A stretch of DNA of 64,000 bases. It comes from Candidatus Vallotiella sp. (ex Adelges kitamiensis) (GTDB lineage Bacteria; Pseudomonadota; Gammaproteobacteria; Burkholderiales; Burkholderiaceae). The stretch spans positions 397,698 to 461,697 of the forward strand of contig NZ_CP080504.1 of NCBI RefSeq assembly GCF_020342435.1, in the 5' to 3' direction. The position numbers and the translations under genes are program-made. Positions 33,760 through 42,559 of this stretch are shown here, one piece after another. The notes under the pieces were generated by a model that was not told the DNA's origin, made no database searches, and saw only the letters and a list, made by a program, of their open reading frames with translations. Within the stretch, counting starts at the first letter, position 1. Each line of letters starts with the position of its first letter.

Positions 33760-34521
33760 ATGGCAACGGCTAAGAAAACGGCGCGCAGCATTGAAGTAAG
33801 GGCGCCGGTAGTGGTAAAACACAGTATTGCCTGTGAGCATGTGGCACGTGCTAATGATCCTAATAGAAACAGCGTGATGTGTCACATTACACAGCAGTGG
33901 GAAGGGGGCGGGCGACCTGAATATTGGGACCATGCATGCGAAGACCTAGTCCGTTGCGACCGTATACTTAGAAAATTAATCCCGCAGTTTGGACCTGTTT
34001 ATTTGATAGCGTGCGGTGATCCGTTTGTAGCGCTTGCTCGCTCTATCATCAGTCAGCAGATATCAGTTAACACTACAGAAGCAATATGGGGGCGACTCAT
34101 AGCTGCATGCCCGTTGATTGCGCCATCATGCATCATGACGCTTGGGCAGTCTCGATTGCTCGAGTGTGGATTATCTAAGCGAAAGTCAGAATACATCCTA
34201 GATCTTGCTCAGAACTTTACATCTGGTGTGCTTCATATCGCGGCATGGCCATTAATGGATGATGAAACGGTTATTGGCGAGCTTACGCGGATACGAGGGA
34301 TTGGTTGCTGGACTGCGGAGATGTTTCTAATTTTTAACTTGATGCGCCCGAATGTGCTTCCTCTAGATGACTTTGGGCTAATTCGTGCGATTAGTCTTAA
34401 TTATTTTAGCGGTGAGCCAGTCACACGCAGTGAAGCCAGAGAAGTCGCTGCGAATTGGGAGCCGTGGCGTACTGTTGCAACATGGTATATGTGGCGCAGT
34501 CTGGAACCGCCAAAAGATTAG
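33760..34521 (+). CDS. DNA-3-methyladenine glycosylase II (AlkA-like)
   Basis: HhH-GPD superfamily base-excision enzyme removing alkylated purines. 253 aa. Helix-hairpin-helix RIRGIGCWTAEMF followed by the catalytic Asp in LPLDDFGLIR. There is no Cys cluster, so it is not a MutY/Nth type. The N-terminal 45 residues are variable. It stands between cysS and accA, its usual Burkholderia position. Retention with recJ, mfd and phrB is unusual for a much-reduced genome. Confidence 0.92.
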   Translation: MATAKKTARSIEVRAPVVVKHSIACEHVARANDPNRNSVMCHITQQWEGGGRPEYWDHACEDLVRCDRILRKLIPQFGPVYLIACGDPFVALARSIISQQISVNTTEAIWGRLIAACPLIAPSCIMTLGQSRLLECGLSKRKSEYILDLAQNFTSGVLHIAAWPLMDDETVIGELTRIRGIGCWTAEMFLIFNLMRPNVLPLDDFGLIRAISLNYFSGEPVTRSEAREVAANWEPWRTVATWYMWRSLEPPKD

Positions 34522-34686
34522 ACTAAACAGTGCTATTTAACCTGGATTAAGCATGGTAGTGAAATATCCACCCTTAATATTGCGTCTAAAATTATTAGAA
34601 TATTAATGTGAGAGTTTAGAGCTCATTTAGGTAGTACAACATAGAGTTAAAATATGTGCTACCAGATAGTTCAAGGACTCAAATAA

Positions 34687-35658
34687 ATGAAAATCACCTT
34701 TCTGGATTTCGAGCGGCCGATTGCAGAGCTTGCAGTAAAAATAGAAAAATTACGCCTCGTTCAAGACGATTCAGCCATTAACATCTCGGAAGAGATTGAC
34801 CGGCTATCTAAAAAAAGCCAAAAACTGATAAAAGATATATATGCCCACCTGTCACCTTGGCAAGTAGTTCAGATCTCTCGGCATCCACAACGCCCTTATA
34901 CACTTGATTATGTAAACGAGTTATTCACAGATTTCCAAGAATTGCATGGGGACCGATCATTTTCCGATGATTTGTCGATTGTCGGTGGTCTTGCGCGCTT
35001 TAACGGGCATCCGTGCATGGTAATTGGTCACCAAAAGGGGCGGGATACAAAAGAGCGCGCTTTGCGTAATTTCGGAATGTCACGCCCGGAAGGCTATCGC
35101 AAAGCCGAGCGACTAATGCGGATGGCAGAGAAATTTAAATTGCCAATTTTCACGTTCATCGATACGCCAGGTGCGTATCCAGGTGTAGGAGCTGAAGAGC
35201 GTGGTCAATCCGAAGCAATCGGTCATAATCTTTATGTAATGGCTGAATTAAAGGTGCCAACGATTGCGACAATCATTGGTGAAGGCGGCTCTGGTGGCGC
35301 GTTGGCTATTGCCGTCGCTGATACCGTATTAATGCTTCAGTTCTCGACCTATTCAGTAATTTCTCCGGAAGGGTGCGCCTCGATTTTATGGAAGAGTGCG
35401 GTAAAAGCGCCTGAAGCAGCAGAAGCTCTAAGCCTAACCGCGCACCGACTTAAAGCACTTGGCCTGATTGATAAGATTGTTAACGAACCACTGGGTGGTG
35501 CGCACCGAGATCTTAAAAGCATGGCTGCAATGCTGCGTCGTGCGCTGGCCGATTCTCTTCGGCAGTTTCAAGGCATGAGCGCAAATGATCTGTGTGCCCG
35601 TCACTTTGAACGGTTAATGAATTATGGAAAATATAAATCTGGCCCGCTTAAGAACTAA
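34687..35658 (+). CDS. accA: Acetyl-CoA carboxylase carboxyltransferase subunit alpha
   Basis: With AccD transfers CO2 from biotin to acetyl-CoA, giving malonyl-CoA for fatty acids. 323 aa. Conserved [40 protein letters not shown] and [15 protein letters not shown] segments are intact. ATG at 34687. tilS begins within 51 bp of its stop, in the usual accA-tilS pair. A 7-bp hairpin at 35161-35179 spans DTPGAYP. Confidence 0.97.
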   Translation: MKITFLDFERPIAELAVKIEKLRLVQDDSAINISEEIDRLSKKSQKLIKDIYAHLSPWQVVQISRHPQRPYTLDYVNELFTDFQELHGDRSFSDDLSIVGGLARFNGHPCMVIGHQKGRDTKERALRNFGMSRPEGYRKAERLMRMAEKFKLPIFTFIDTPGAYPGVGAEERGQSEAIGHNLYVMAELKVPTIATIIGEGGSGGALAIAVADTVLMLQFSTYSVISPEGCASILWKSAVKAPEAAEALSLTAHRLKALGLIDKIVNEPLGGAHRDLKSMAAMLRRALADSLRQFQGMSANDLCARHFERLMNYGKYKSGPLKN

Positions 35659-35708
35659 TAGAGGCTGTGCGGCATACGCAAGCTGGCCTTTATATAGGAT
35701 TCAATTGC

Positions 35709-37139
35709 ATGAAAAGTTCAAGCGAATTAGCCGGTAGTCATCTAGTTTTTCAGTCAGTAGCCGCTCAAGCCGAAGCCGTTCATTGTGGCGAGTCTGTTGC
35801 AATCGCCTTCAGCGGAGGCCTTGATTCTACGGTGCTATTACATGCGGCGGTGCTTGTGCTTGGTGCGCGCCGGTGTGTCGGGTTGCATGTTCATCACGGA
35901 CTTAACGCTTGCGCTAATGCTTGGCGTAGCCATTGCATCGATATAGCTTCCCAGCTCGATATTGTTTTTGATTGCCGCGCCGTTAAAATAGCTGATATGC
36001 CACAGCAAAGTATCGAAGCCCTTGCGCGCGATGCGCGCTATACCGCGCTTAGGCAGATGTGCAAAGCACATCGTATACGCACGCTGTGGCTTGGCCATCA
36101 TGCTGACGACCAAGCTGAGACTGTTCTATTGCAATTACTGCGTGGTTCAGGGCTTCCCGGTCTCGCCGCAATGCCACTGAAGCGCTTGCTTCATGACGGG
36201 CTCGTCTACGTGCGTCCTTTATTGTCAGTATCTCAAACTTCTCTAGAAGCGTATGCACGTCAGCATGAGCTATGCTGGATAAATGATGCATCTAATACAG
36301 ATATTCGGCATATGCGTAATGCGCTACGGAAACATGTAATGCCTAAGCTAGCAATTTATTTCCCCGGGTATCGCGACACGTTAGCACGGACAGCCCGACA
36401 TGCCGCTACCGCACAGCGTTTACTACAGGATTTTAGTATTAATGATTTAGGCGCATGCATATACGTCAGTCAGCCTACTGCTACGGTGAAACGATTCGAT
36501 GCATCGTTTCCTATAAGCCAAATTCTATCTCGGCGTGCGCTACTTGAACTTAGTGATGAACGTGCGATAAATTTGCTTCGATTTTGGATGCGTAAGTCAG
36601 GGCTAGCAACAGCATCTTCAGCGCGAATTAAGGAAATACTTCGCCAATTGCGTGATGCCAGTAACAGTACCACGCTGCGAATTGCATATAGTAAACAATA
36701 TCTGTGCTTATACCGAGATCGGATCTGGTGGGAAAGCCAAGATGATCAGATATTTATTAGGAAAATAATACCACTAAGCACTGAGTTTCAATGGTCGGGT
36801 CAGTCTGTCTGGCATTTGCCGGTATGGCAGGGGTCCATTGTTTTCGTATTATCTAATATTAACGATGAACGCGGGGTGCAGTGTAGCGTTCTCGAATCTG
36901 TGCCACTCACGGTACGTGCGCGGCTTGGTGGAGAACGCATGCGTCTACGCGTTGGCGGCCCGCTGCGCACGTTGAAAAACCTCTTTCAAGAAGCGGCAAT
37001 ACCAACTTGGCAGCGCCATCTCCCATTGTTGTTTACCGGAGATAAATTACTGTGGGTACCAAAACTAGGCATCGACCCTAACGTTGCGGGTAGAGGTCAA
37101 GTACGAATCGAATGGCGTCCAGATATACCGCTCATATGA
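35709..37139 (+). CDS. tilS: tRNA(Ile)-lysidine synthase
   Basis: Converts C34 of tRNA-Ile(CAU) to lysidine, allowing AUA decoding; essential. I prefer the ATG at 35709 (MKSSSELAGS, AGGA nine bases upstream) to an in-frame GTG at 35667; about 476 aa. PP-loop AFSGGLDSTVLL, the HHGL region and WLGHHADDQAETVLLQLLRGSG are intact, followed by the substrate-binding and C-terminal TilS domains. An 8-bp inverted repeat lies at 36488-36510. Confidence 0.95.
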   Translation: MKSSSELAGSHLVFQSVAAQAEAVHCGESVAIAFSGGLDSTVLLHAAVLVLGARRCVGLHVHHGLNACANAWRSHCIDIASQLDIVFDCRAVKIADMPQQSIEALARDARYTALRQMCKAHRIRTLWLGHHADDQAETVLLQLLRGSGLPGLAAMPLKRLLHDGLVYVRPLLSVSQTSLEAYARQHELCWINDASNTDIRHMRNALRKHVMPKLAIYFPGYRDTLARTARHAATAQRLLQDFSINDLGACIYVSQPTATVKRFDASFPISQILSRRALLELSDERAINLLRFWMRKSGLATASSARIKEILRQLRDASNSTTLRIAYSKQYLCLYRDRIWWESQDDQIFIRKIIPLSTEFQWSGQSVWHLPVWQGSIVFVLSNINDERGVQCSVLESVPLTVRARLGGERMRLRVGGPLRTLKNLFQEAAIPTWQRHLPLLFTGDKLLWVPKLGIDPNVAGRGQVRIEWRPDIPLI

Positions 37140-37211
37140 TAAGCATTTTCGCTTGTCAAGCGCACCAGCATACGGCAAAATTGTTCTTTATCTAATTTCT
37201 CTGATTTAAAT

Positions 37212-37232
37212 CCATTAGGTAGGCCCTAATGG
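37212..37232. repeat. 8-bp inverted repeat between tilS and lysC
   Basis: CCATTAGG and CCTAATGG around TAGGC, about 80 bp before lysC. No T-run follows, so not a classical terminator; arm length alone is not beyond chance. Confidence 0.45.
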
Positions 37233-37313
37233 CATTATCTTGTTTATGCCTTATTCTATTAAACAATCCCACATACGCACTGGCTTTATTTTTCTCTGTA
37301 GTTTATAACGACA

Positions 37314-38564
37314 ATGGCACTCATTGTACATAAATACGGCGGTACCTCAATGGGCTCAGTTGAGCGCATCAGGAATGTCGCAAAGCGCGTTGCGAAGTGG
37401 CATAAAGCCGGTCACCGATTAGTCGTTGTGCTATCCGCGATGGCTGGTGAAACTAATCGCTTGCTTTCTCTGGTACAGAAAATTTCAGAACAACCTAATC
37501 CTCGCGAACTCGATATGATTACTTCGACAGGCGAGCAAGTTAGTGTTGGTCTGTTGTCAATCGCACTACAGGAAGAAGGTATAGACGCAGCCAGCTATGC
37601 TGGCTGGCAGGTTGCTATTAAGACAGATAGTGCATTTACAAAGGCCCGTATCAACGAAATAAATGATAAACGGGTGCTAACTGATTTAAATGCTGGTAAA
37701 GTTGTTGTCATCGCAGGTTTTCAGGGCGTGGATCCTGATGGTTATATTACTACGTTAGGTCGGGGAGGATCCGATACATCAGCAGTCGCAATTGCAGCTG
37801 CGATGCGCGCTGACGAGTGTTTAATCTATACCGACGTGGATGGTGTATATGTGACCGACCCACGCGTTGTTGAAAAAGCTCGTCGCCTAGATCAAATTAC
37901 GTTCGAGGAGATGCTAGAAATGGCCAGCCTCGGTTCTAAAGTACTGCAGATTCGTTCTGTTGAGTGTGCTGGGAAATATCGGGTTAAAACACGTGTGTTA
38001 TCAAGCCTGATAGATCCGATGATCCCGCTAGATGAAGAAATGTGTTCGGGCACTCTGATTACCTTTGAAGAAAACGAGAAAATGGAACAAGCTGTTATTT
38101 CCGGTATCGCTTTCCAGCGTGATGAAGCACGCATTGCAGTCATTAATGTTCCTGACAAGATAGATATTGCTTATCAGATCCTTGGCCCGATCGCTGAGGC
38201 CAACATTGATGTTGATATGATCAACCAGAATTCTGGTATAGAAGGAAAAACCGACTTAGCCTTCACTGTTAACCGTGGCGACTACAAGCATGCAATGAAC
38301 ATTCTTTCTTATCACTCGAAAGAATATATCAACGCGCAAAGAGTATTAGGCAATCCACAAGTATCGAAAGTATCTCTCGTTGGTGTCGGCATGCGTTCGC
38401 ATGTAGGAGTTGCCAGTAAAATGTTTCACACCTTGTCAGAAGAGGGCATTAATATTCAGATGATTTCAACATCTGAAATAAAAATCTCAGTGTTGATTGA
38501 TGAAAGGTTTATAGAGTGCGCCGTGCGTGCACTCTATAAAGAGTTCGATCTTGAGAAAACGTAA
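37314..38564 (+). CDS. lysC: Aspartate kinase
   Basis: First step of the aspartate family (lysine, DAP, threonine, methionine). 416 aa. Kinase motif KYGGTSMGS at the N-terminus, TSTGEQVS, GRGGSDTSAVAIA and TDVDGVYVTDPR; two regulatory ACT domains follow (residues about 265-410), so feedback control is probably intact. Two inverted repeats lie in the gene: 8-bp arms at 37588-37606 and 12-bp arms at 38508-38540 near the C-terminus. Confidence 0.97.
   Translation: MALIVHKYGGTSMGSVERIRNVAKRVAKWHKAGHRLVVVLSAMAGETNRLLSLVQKISEQPNPRELDMITSTGEQVSVGLLSIALQEEGIDAASYAGWQVAIKTDSAFTKARINEINDKRVLTDLNAGKVVVIAGFQGVDPDGYITTLGRGGSDTSAVAIAAAMRADECLIYTDVDGVYVTDPRVVEKARRLDQITFEEMLEMASLGSKVLQIRSVECAGKYRVKTRVLSSLIDPMIPLDEEMCSGTLITFEENEKMEQAVISGIAFQRDEARIAVINVPDKIDIAYQILGPIAEANIDVDMINQNSGIEGKTDLAFTVNRGDYKHAMNILSYHSKEYINAQRVLGNPQVSKVSLVGVGMRSHVGVASKMFHTLSEEGINIQMISTSEIKISVLIDERFIECAVRALYKEFDLEKT
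38508..38540. repeat. Perfect inverted repeat near the lysC 3' end (12-bp arms)
   Basis: TTTATAGAGTGC (38508-38519) and its exact complement (38529-38540) around a 9-nt loop. It encodes RFIECAVRALYKEF of the last ACT domain. Relatives as I recall them differ in several of these residues. A shorter one, CAGCCAGC/GCTGGCTG with TAT loop, is at 37588-37606. Confidence 0.85.
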
Positions 38565-38690
38565 TTGCAGCGTAGCTTCTAACTATAAAATAGTTGCTGT
38601 ACTGTCTTATAAATTAATATGCTATTTTAGGTTCTTCGTTTGTTTTAGATTAATTTCCTTGCTCTACTCTATACGCAAGTATAGCCTCCA

Positions 38691-38780
38691 GGAGACGTGG
38701 CCGAGAGGTTGAAGGCACTCCCCTGCTAAGGGAGCATCTGGGCTAAACCTAGATCGAGGGTTCGAATCCCTCCGTCTCCG
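38691..38780 (+). tRNA. tRNA-Ser(GCU)
   Basis: Acceptor GGAGACG pairs with CGTCTCC, discriminator G; anticodon loop CTGCTAA gives anticodon GCT (reads AGC/AGU); long variable arm (CATCTGGGCTAAACCTAGATC) and T-loop GTTCGAATC, as in class II serine tRNAs. The 3' CCA is not encoded (CAAGC follows). It lies after lysC, the Burkholderia order. Confidence 0.96.
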
Positions 38781-38996
38781 CAAGCACTGTCATAAAAAAT
38801 TTCGAATTTCTGTCAACTCAGCTTTATCTATGTGTTATTAATCTGGGCTAGTAATCAAAGTAGTAATTTCTAAATTAAAAACACGGGGTGTTTAAATATA
38901 CAGATTAGTCGCCTTAAACTAAGAGCAATTTATATGATTGTCTCGTATTATTCTAACTCTAGTTTACGTTTTAGACTGATGTAAGTAGTAGTTAAA

Positions 38997-39836
38997 TTAA
39001 AATGGTTCCGAGGCTATTTTGACATGTTCAGCGTCTATATTAACGCCGATAAGTTTCTGAGCGATACGAGTCAATTGTAAAGCATCGCCTGTGCTAATGA
39101 GTCGTAATGTCGGTGAAGCAAGTCTTTTTTTACTGTGTGTAGTAGCCGAGATAGTGTTAATAAGTAATCGCTGCTTAGTCAGTTGTCGTACTAATTGAGA
39201 TGCGATTGCTTCATGCGTATCGACAATATACAGCTGCTTAGCAGTGATTGTACATAGCGCATTCCATAAAAATGAATAATGAGTGCAACCTAGTACCAGT
39301 GTATCAGCACTGCTGTCTAAAATCGGTTGTATGCAAGCAGATAGATATTGCATAACCACTGGTGAGCTAACATCACCTACCTCGATTGCCTCAACTAAAC
39401 CACGCCCATGCTGACAGATAAACCGGCAATCCCCGCTGTACTGAGCAAGCAGTGCATTAAAGCGTTCGCTTTTGAGCGTGCTGGTAGTTGCTAGTACGCC
39501 TGCTACTCGGGTACGTGACCGCAACGCGGCGATTCTGATACCAGGTTCGACGCCGATAATCGGCATTTTTAAGCGCTCGCGTAATATTAATAATGTATGG
39601 GCAGTCGCTGTATTGCAAGCTACCACTATTGCTTTAACATGCTGCGCTTCAAGCCACCGGCTAATACCCAAGGTACGCGCTGTGATGAACGAGTTCTTAC
39701 GTTCACCATATGGTGCATAGCAGGAATCAGCACAATACAGCAGAGTCTCATCAGGTAATGCCGCCCGGATCGAGCGAAGCACTGATAGTCCTCCAACTCC
39801 AGAGTCAAGAACGCCGATCGGCGCCGCATTTCGCAT
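38997..39836 (-). CDS. murI: Glutamate racemase
   Basis: Supplies D-glutamate for peptidoglycan. 279 aa. Catalytic residues in GVLDSGVGGLS (Asp), VVACNTATA (first Cys) and LVLGCTHYSF (second Cys) are present, with YGER at the substrate loop. The last 40 residues are diverged. Its upstream region holds a 26-bp perfect palindrome at 39863-39888. Confidence 0.95.
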   Translation of the reverse strand: MRNAAPIGVLDSGVGGLSVLRSIRAALPDETLLYCADSCYAPYGERKNSFITARTLGISRWLEAQHVKAIVVACNTATAHTLLILRERLKMPIIGVEPGIRIAALRSRTRVAGVLATTSTLKSERFNALLAQYSGDCRFICQHGRGLVEAIEVGDVSSPVVMQYLSACIQPILDSSADTLVLGCTHYSFLWNALCTITAKQLYIVDTHEAIASQLVRQLTKQRLLINTISATTHSKKRLASPTLRLISTGDALQLTRIAQKLIGVNIDAEHVKIASEPF

Positions 39837-40413
39837 CGTTATTCTTACTATGTCGATAGCTTATTACTGCTTATATATAAGCAGTAATTATTATAGACTG
39901 CTAGTGATTTTGAATATCTATTTTTTCATCAATCTAAGTTAGATATCGAGTTAATTAATATGTTTTTTCATGCCGTCTAAGATACTAAAATTTTGTTTGA
40001 TACATAATTTTATTCGGACTTACAATACACAATTGTTTTTTTACGGGTTACTTAAAAAGTAATTTAAGCCTTAATTTACATTCTAATATTTTTTGTGAAG
40101 TATTGCTCATTAATAGCTAGCGCAAATTTCTAAGATTTAGAAAACTAAAAATGTTAGTACGTTTTGTTATTACTGATTGACTTATTATATTTATACTTAG
40201 CTAGCTTATTTGGCTAAAAATTTTAGCACATCTACACATACACGAAGAATTAATTATTGCTGTTAGCTTTTTTATTAGGCACTTAAATATTTTAAGACTT
40301 TTTGTTTACTCGTATAAACAATACCCTGCCGTGAGCATGAATATCAATAAATAAAGTACTCTCTTAGTTAGTATTGTATATATGGATTTTCTGCTTCATA
40401 TTTTTCTAACTCG
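39837..40413. other. AT-rich gene-free region between fumarase and murI
   Basis: No gene. Contains the palindrome at 39863-39888 just ahead of murI, and long A/T runs from about 39,900 to 40,400. Confidence 0.5.
39863..39888. repeat. Perfect 26-bp palindrome upstream of murI
   Basis: 13-bp arms with no loop (left arm ATTACTGCTTATA), 27 bp upstream of the murI start codon. It could be an operator-like site or hairpin in the 5' leader, or another product of the general inverted-repeat process. Confidence 0.85.
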
Positions 40414-41937
40414 CTACATGGCTAGAATCGAAATCTCATTAATTTTAGTTTTCCATTCTTTCGGTCCAATCTGATGAATTGATGTTCCATTAGAATCAAT
40501 TGCTACAGTGACCGGCATATCTTTGACTTCAAATTCAAAAATAGCTTCCATTCCGAGTTCCTCAAATGCGAGAATGCGCGAGCTTCGAATTGCTTTAGAC
40601 AGAAGGTATGCAGCCCCTCCTACCGCTATCAAGTAAGCGGCTTTATGTTTTTTGATTGCATTGATCGCAGCTGGGCCGCGCTCAGCTTTACCAATCATTG
40701 AAATCAGACCGGTTTTCTCAAGCATTATTTCGGTGAACATATCCATCCGAGATGAGGTCGTTGGACCAGCCGGTCCAACGACCTCATCTCGGACAGGAGA
40801 AACCGGACCAACATAGTAAATTACACGGTTTTTGAAGTCAACAGGCAGTGGATATCCGTGAGCCAACATGTCTACTATACGCTTATGTGCAGCATCGCGT
40901 CCAGTCAATATCTTGCCCGAGAGCAACAGTGTCTGGCCCGATTTCCATCCTGAAACCTGCTCGCGTGTTAGTATATCGAGGTTGACACGCTGGCTATTTC
41001 TAGTGTCTGGCCGCCAATGTACATTGGGCCAAGATTTTAGCGGAGGTGGATCTAATCGGATACTACCGGTACCATCAAGCGTAAAATGCACATGGCGCGT
41101 TGCCGCGCAATTCGGGATGATTGCAATCGGCTTGCTAGCCGCATGCGTGGGCGCCGCAATAATCTTCACGTCTAGCACAGTAGATAAGCCACCTAGCCCT
41201 TGTGCACCAATACCTAACATATTAACTTTTTTATATAGCTCGATGCGTAGTGCCTCAATCCAGTTGAGCGGTCCACGGGATATTACATCTTGGATGTTAA
41301 TCGAATCCATTAGAGATTCCTTTGCCATCAACATCGATTTCTCAGCAGTGCCACCAATACCGATTCCAAGCATACCTGGCGGGCACCAACCAGCGCCCAT
41401 TGTCGGTACAGTTTTTAGTACCCAGTCAATAATTGAATCAGTGGGATTTAGCATCGCGAACTTCGATTTATTCTCTGATCCACCACCTTTAGCTGTAATC
41501 TGTAGGTCGAGATTATTTCCAGAAACTATCTCATAGTGGATGACTGCTGGCGTGTTATTCTGGGTGTTTATGCGCGCACCTTCTGGTGGGTTAACGATTG
41601 AGGCACGCAATATGTTATCGGGGTGTGTATAGCTGCGCCGCACACCTTCATTAATCATATCTGTCACACTCATCGTTGAGCCATCCCAGCGTATACCCAT
41701 CCCGACTTTTATAAATACTGTAACAATACCAGTATCCTGGCAAATCGGGCGGCGTCCCTCAGCGGACATACGACTGTTAGTAAGGATCTGTGCAATTGCA
41801 TCTTTTGCTGCCGGGTTTTGCTCGAGTTCGTAGGCACGCCCTAGCGCCTGAATATAGTCAGTTGGATGATAGTAGCTGATATATTGCAATGCATCAGCGA
41901 CGCTTTGGATCAAGTCTTCCTGCTTGATAATTATCAT
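40414..41937 (-). CDS. Fumarate hydratase, class I (4Fe-4S)
   Basis: TCA-cycle enzyme converting fumarate to malate; iron-sulfur type, linked to the isc operon kept in this window. I start at the ATG at 41937 (MIIIKQEDLIQSVADALQYI), giving 507 aa; the frame stays open to 41991. Cluster-ligand Cys in RRPICQDTG and IPNCAATRH and conserved GPAGPTT are present. A 22-bp perfect inverted repeat (40746-40793) spans RDEVVGPAGPTTSSR, where the last residues (SSR) differ from the ATR I recall in relatives. Confidence 0.95.
   Translation of the reverse strand: MIIIKQEDLIQSVADALQYISYYHPTDYIQALGRAYELEQNPAAKDAIAQILTNSRMSAEGRRPICQDTGIVTVFIKVGMGIRWDGSTMSVTDMINEGVRRSYTHPDNILRASIVNPPEGARINTQNNTPAVIHYEIVSGNNLDLQITAKGGGSENKSKFAMLNPTDSIIDWVLKTVPTMGAGWCPPGMLGIGIGGTAEKSMLMAKESLMDSINIQDVISRGPLNWIEALRIELYKKVNMLGIGAQGLGGLSTVLDVKIIAAPTHAASKPIAIIPNCAATRHVHFTLDGTGSIRLDPPPLKSWPNVHWRPDTRNSQRVNLDILTREQVSGWKSGQTLLLSGKILTGRDAAHKRIVDMLAHGYPLPVDFKNRVIYYVGPVSPVRDEVVGPAGPTTSSRMDMFTEIMLEKTGLISMIGKAERGPAAINAIKKHKAAYLIAVGGAAYLLSKAIRSSRILAFEELGMEAIFEFEVKDMPVTVAIDSNGTSIHQIGPKEWKTKINEISILAM
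40746..40793. repeat. 22-bp-arm perfect inverted repeat inside fumarase
   Basis: Arms 40746-40767 and 40772-40793 are exact complements around AGCC. The left arm begins TCCGAGATGAGG. It is the longest perfect inverted repeat I found, and it lies over a conserved active-site segment. The codons for VVGPAGPTT are by nature half-palindromic, so a smaller ancestral quasipalindrome may have been extended. Confidence 0.95.
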
Positions 41938-41998
41938 AGCTAGTTTTTTATGAAGGGTACTATATCGGTTGGCGGAGGAACAAATGTTCAATCATAAA

Positions 41999-42559
41999 TT
42001 AAAGCGTTGACTGGATCGGAACATGCGGAACGTGCGATGTAAGCCGATCTACCCAAGCCATTACAAGTGCCGATAGCAAGAATGTCATATGGATAAGTAC
42101 TTTCCACATCACTGCTTGGGGAGAATGTTGGTCAGGATCAATAAAGGTTTTAAGCAAATGAATCGACGAAATACTAATTAAAGCCATTGATAACTTGACC
42201 TTCAAAACACCGGCATTGACGTGGTCAAGCCATTCTGGTTCATCCGGATGACCTTCGAGACCCAGTCGTGATACGAACGTTTCGTAGCCGCCGATGATCA
42301 CCATAATCAATAAATTTGAAATCATCACGACATCGATTAAACCAAGTACTACTAGCATTACATTCGTTTCAGTTAGAAAAGCTGCATGTAATAGTAGGTG
42401 CAAAAGCTCTTTCAGGAACAGAAAAACGTAAATAGCTTGTGCAAGAATTAATCCTAGGTATAAAGGTAATTGCAACCATCGACTAAAAAAAATTAGCGAT
42501 GGCAGCGAGCGCATACGGTGAGGCCCAGAGGGCAAAAATGTTGGGTGACTAGAAGGCAT
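41999..42559 (-). CDS. YqhA/UPF0114 family membrane protein
   Basis: 186 aa. Three or four transmembrane segments: LPLYLGLILAQAIYVFLFL, NVMLVVLGLIDVVMISNLLIMVIIG, and two later ones (LSMALISISSIHLL; LIHMTFLLSALVMAWVD). The GGYETFVSRL and HPDEPEWL motifs identify the family, whose function is unknown. Start uncertain: an internal ATG at 42514 (MRSLPSLIFFSRW) also fits. It precedes fumarase by about 60 bp on the same strand. Confidence 0.88.
   Translation of the reverse strand: MPSSHPTFLPSGPHRMRSLPSLIFFSRWLQLPLYLGLILAQAIYVFLFLKELLHLLLHAAFLTETNVMLVVLGLIDVVMISNLLIMVIIGGYETFVSRLGLEGHPDEPEWLDHVNAGVLKVKLSMALISISSIHLLKTFIDPDQHSPQAVMWKVLIHMTFLLSALVMAWVDRLTSHVPHVPIQSTL

Noticed and set aside
37140-37313. 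Lysine riboswitch or other leader ahead of lysC
   Set aside because: The gap is 174 bp and shows only an 8-bp hairpin; none of the conserved lysine-riboswitch core is visible.
40868-41536. 222-codon open frame on the plus strand
   Set aside because: Lies wholly antisense to fumarase, whose motifs and length are complete; composition is that of a codon shadow.
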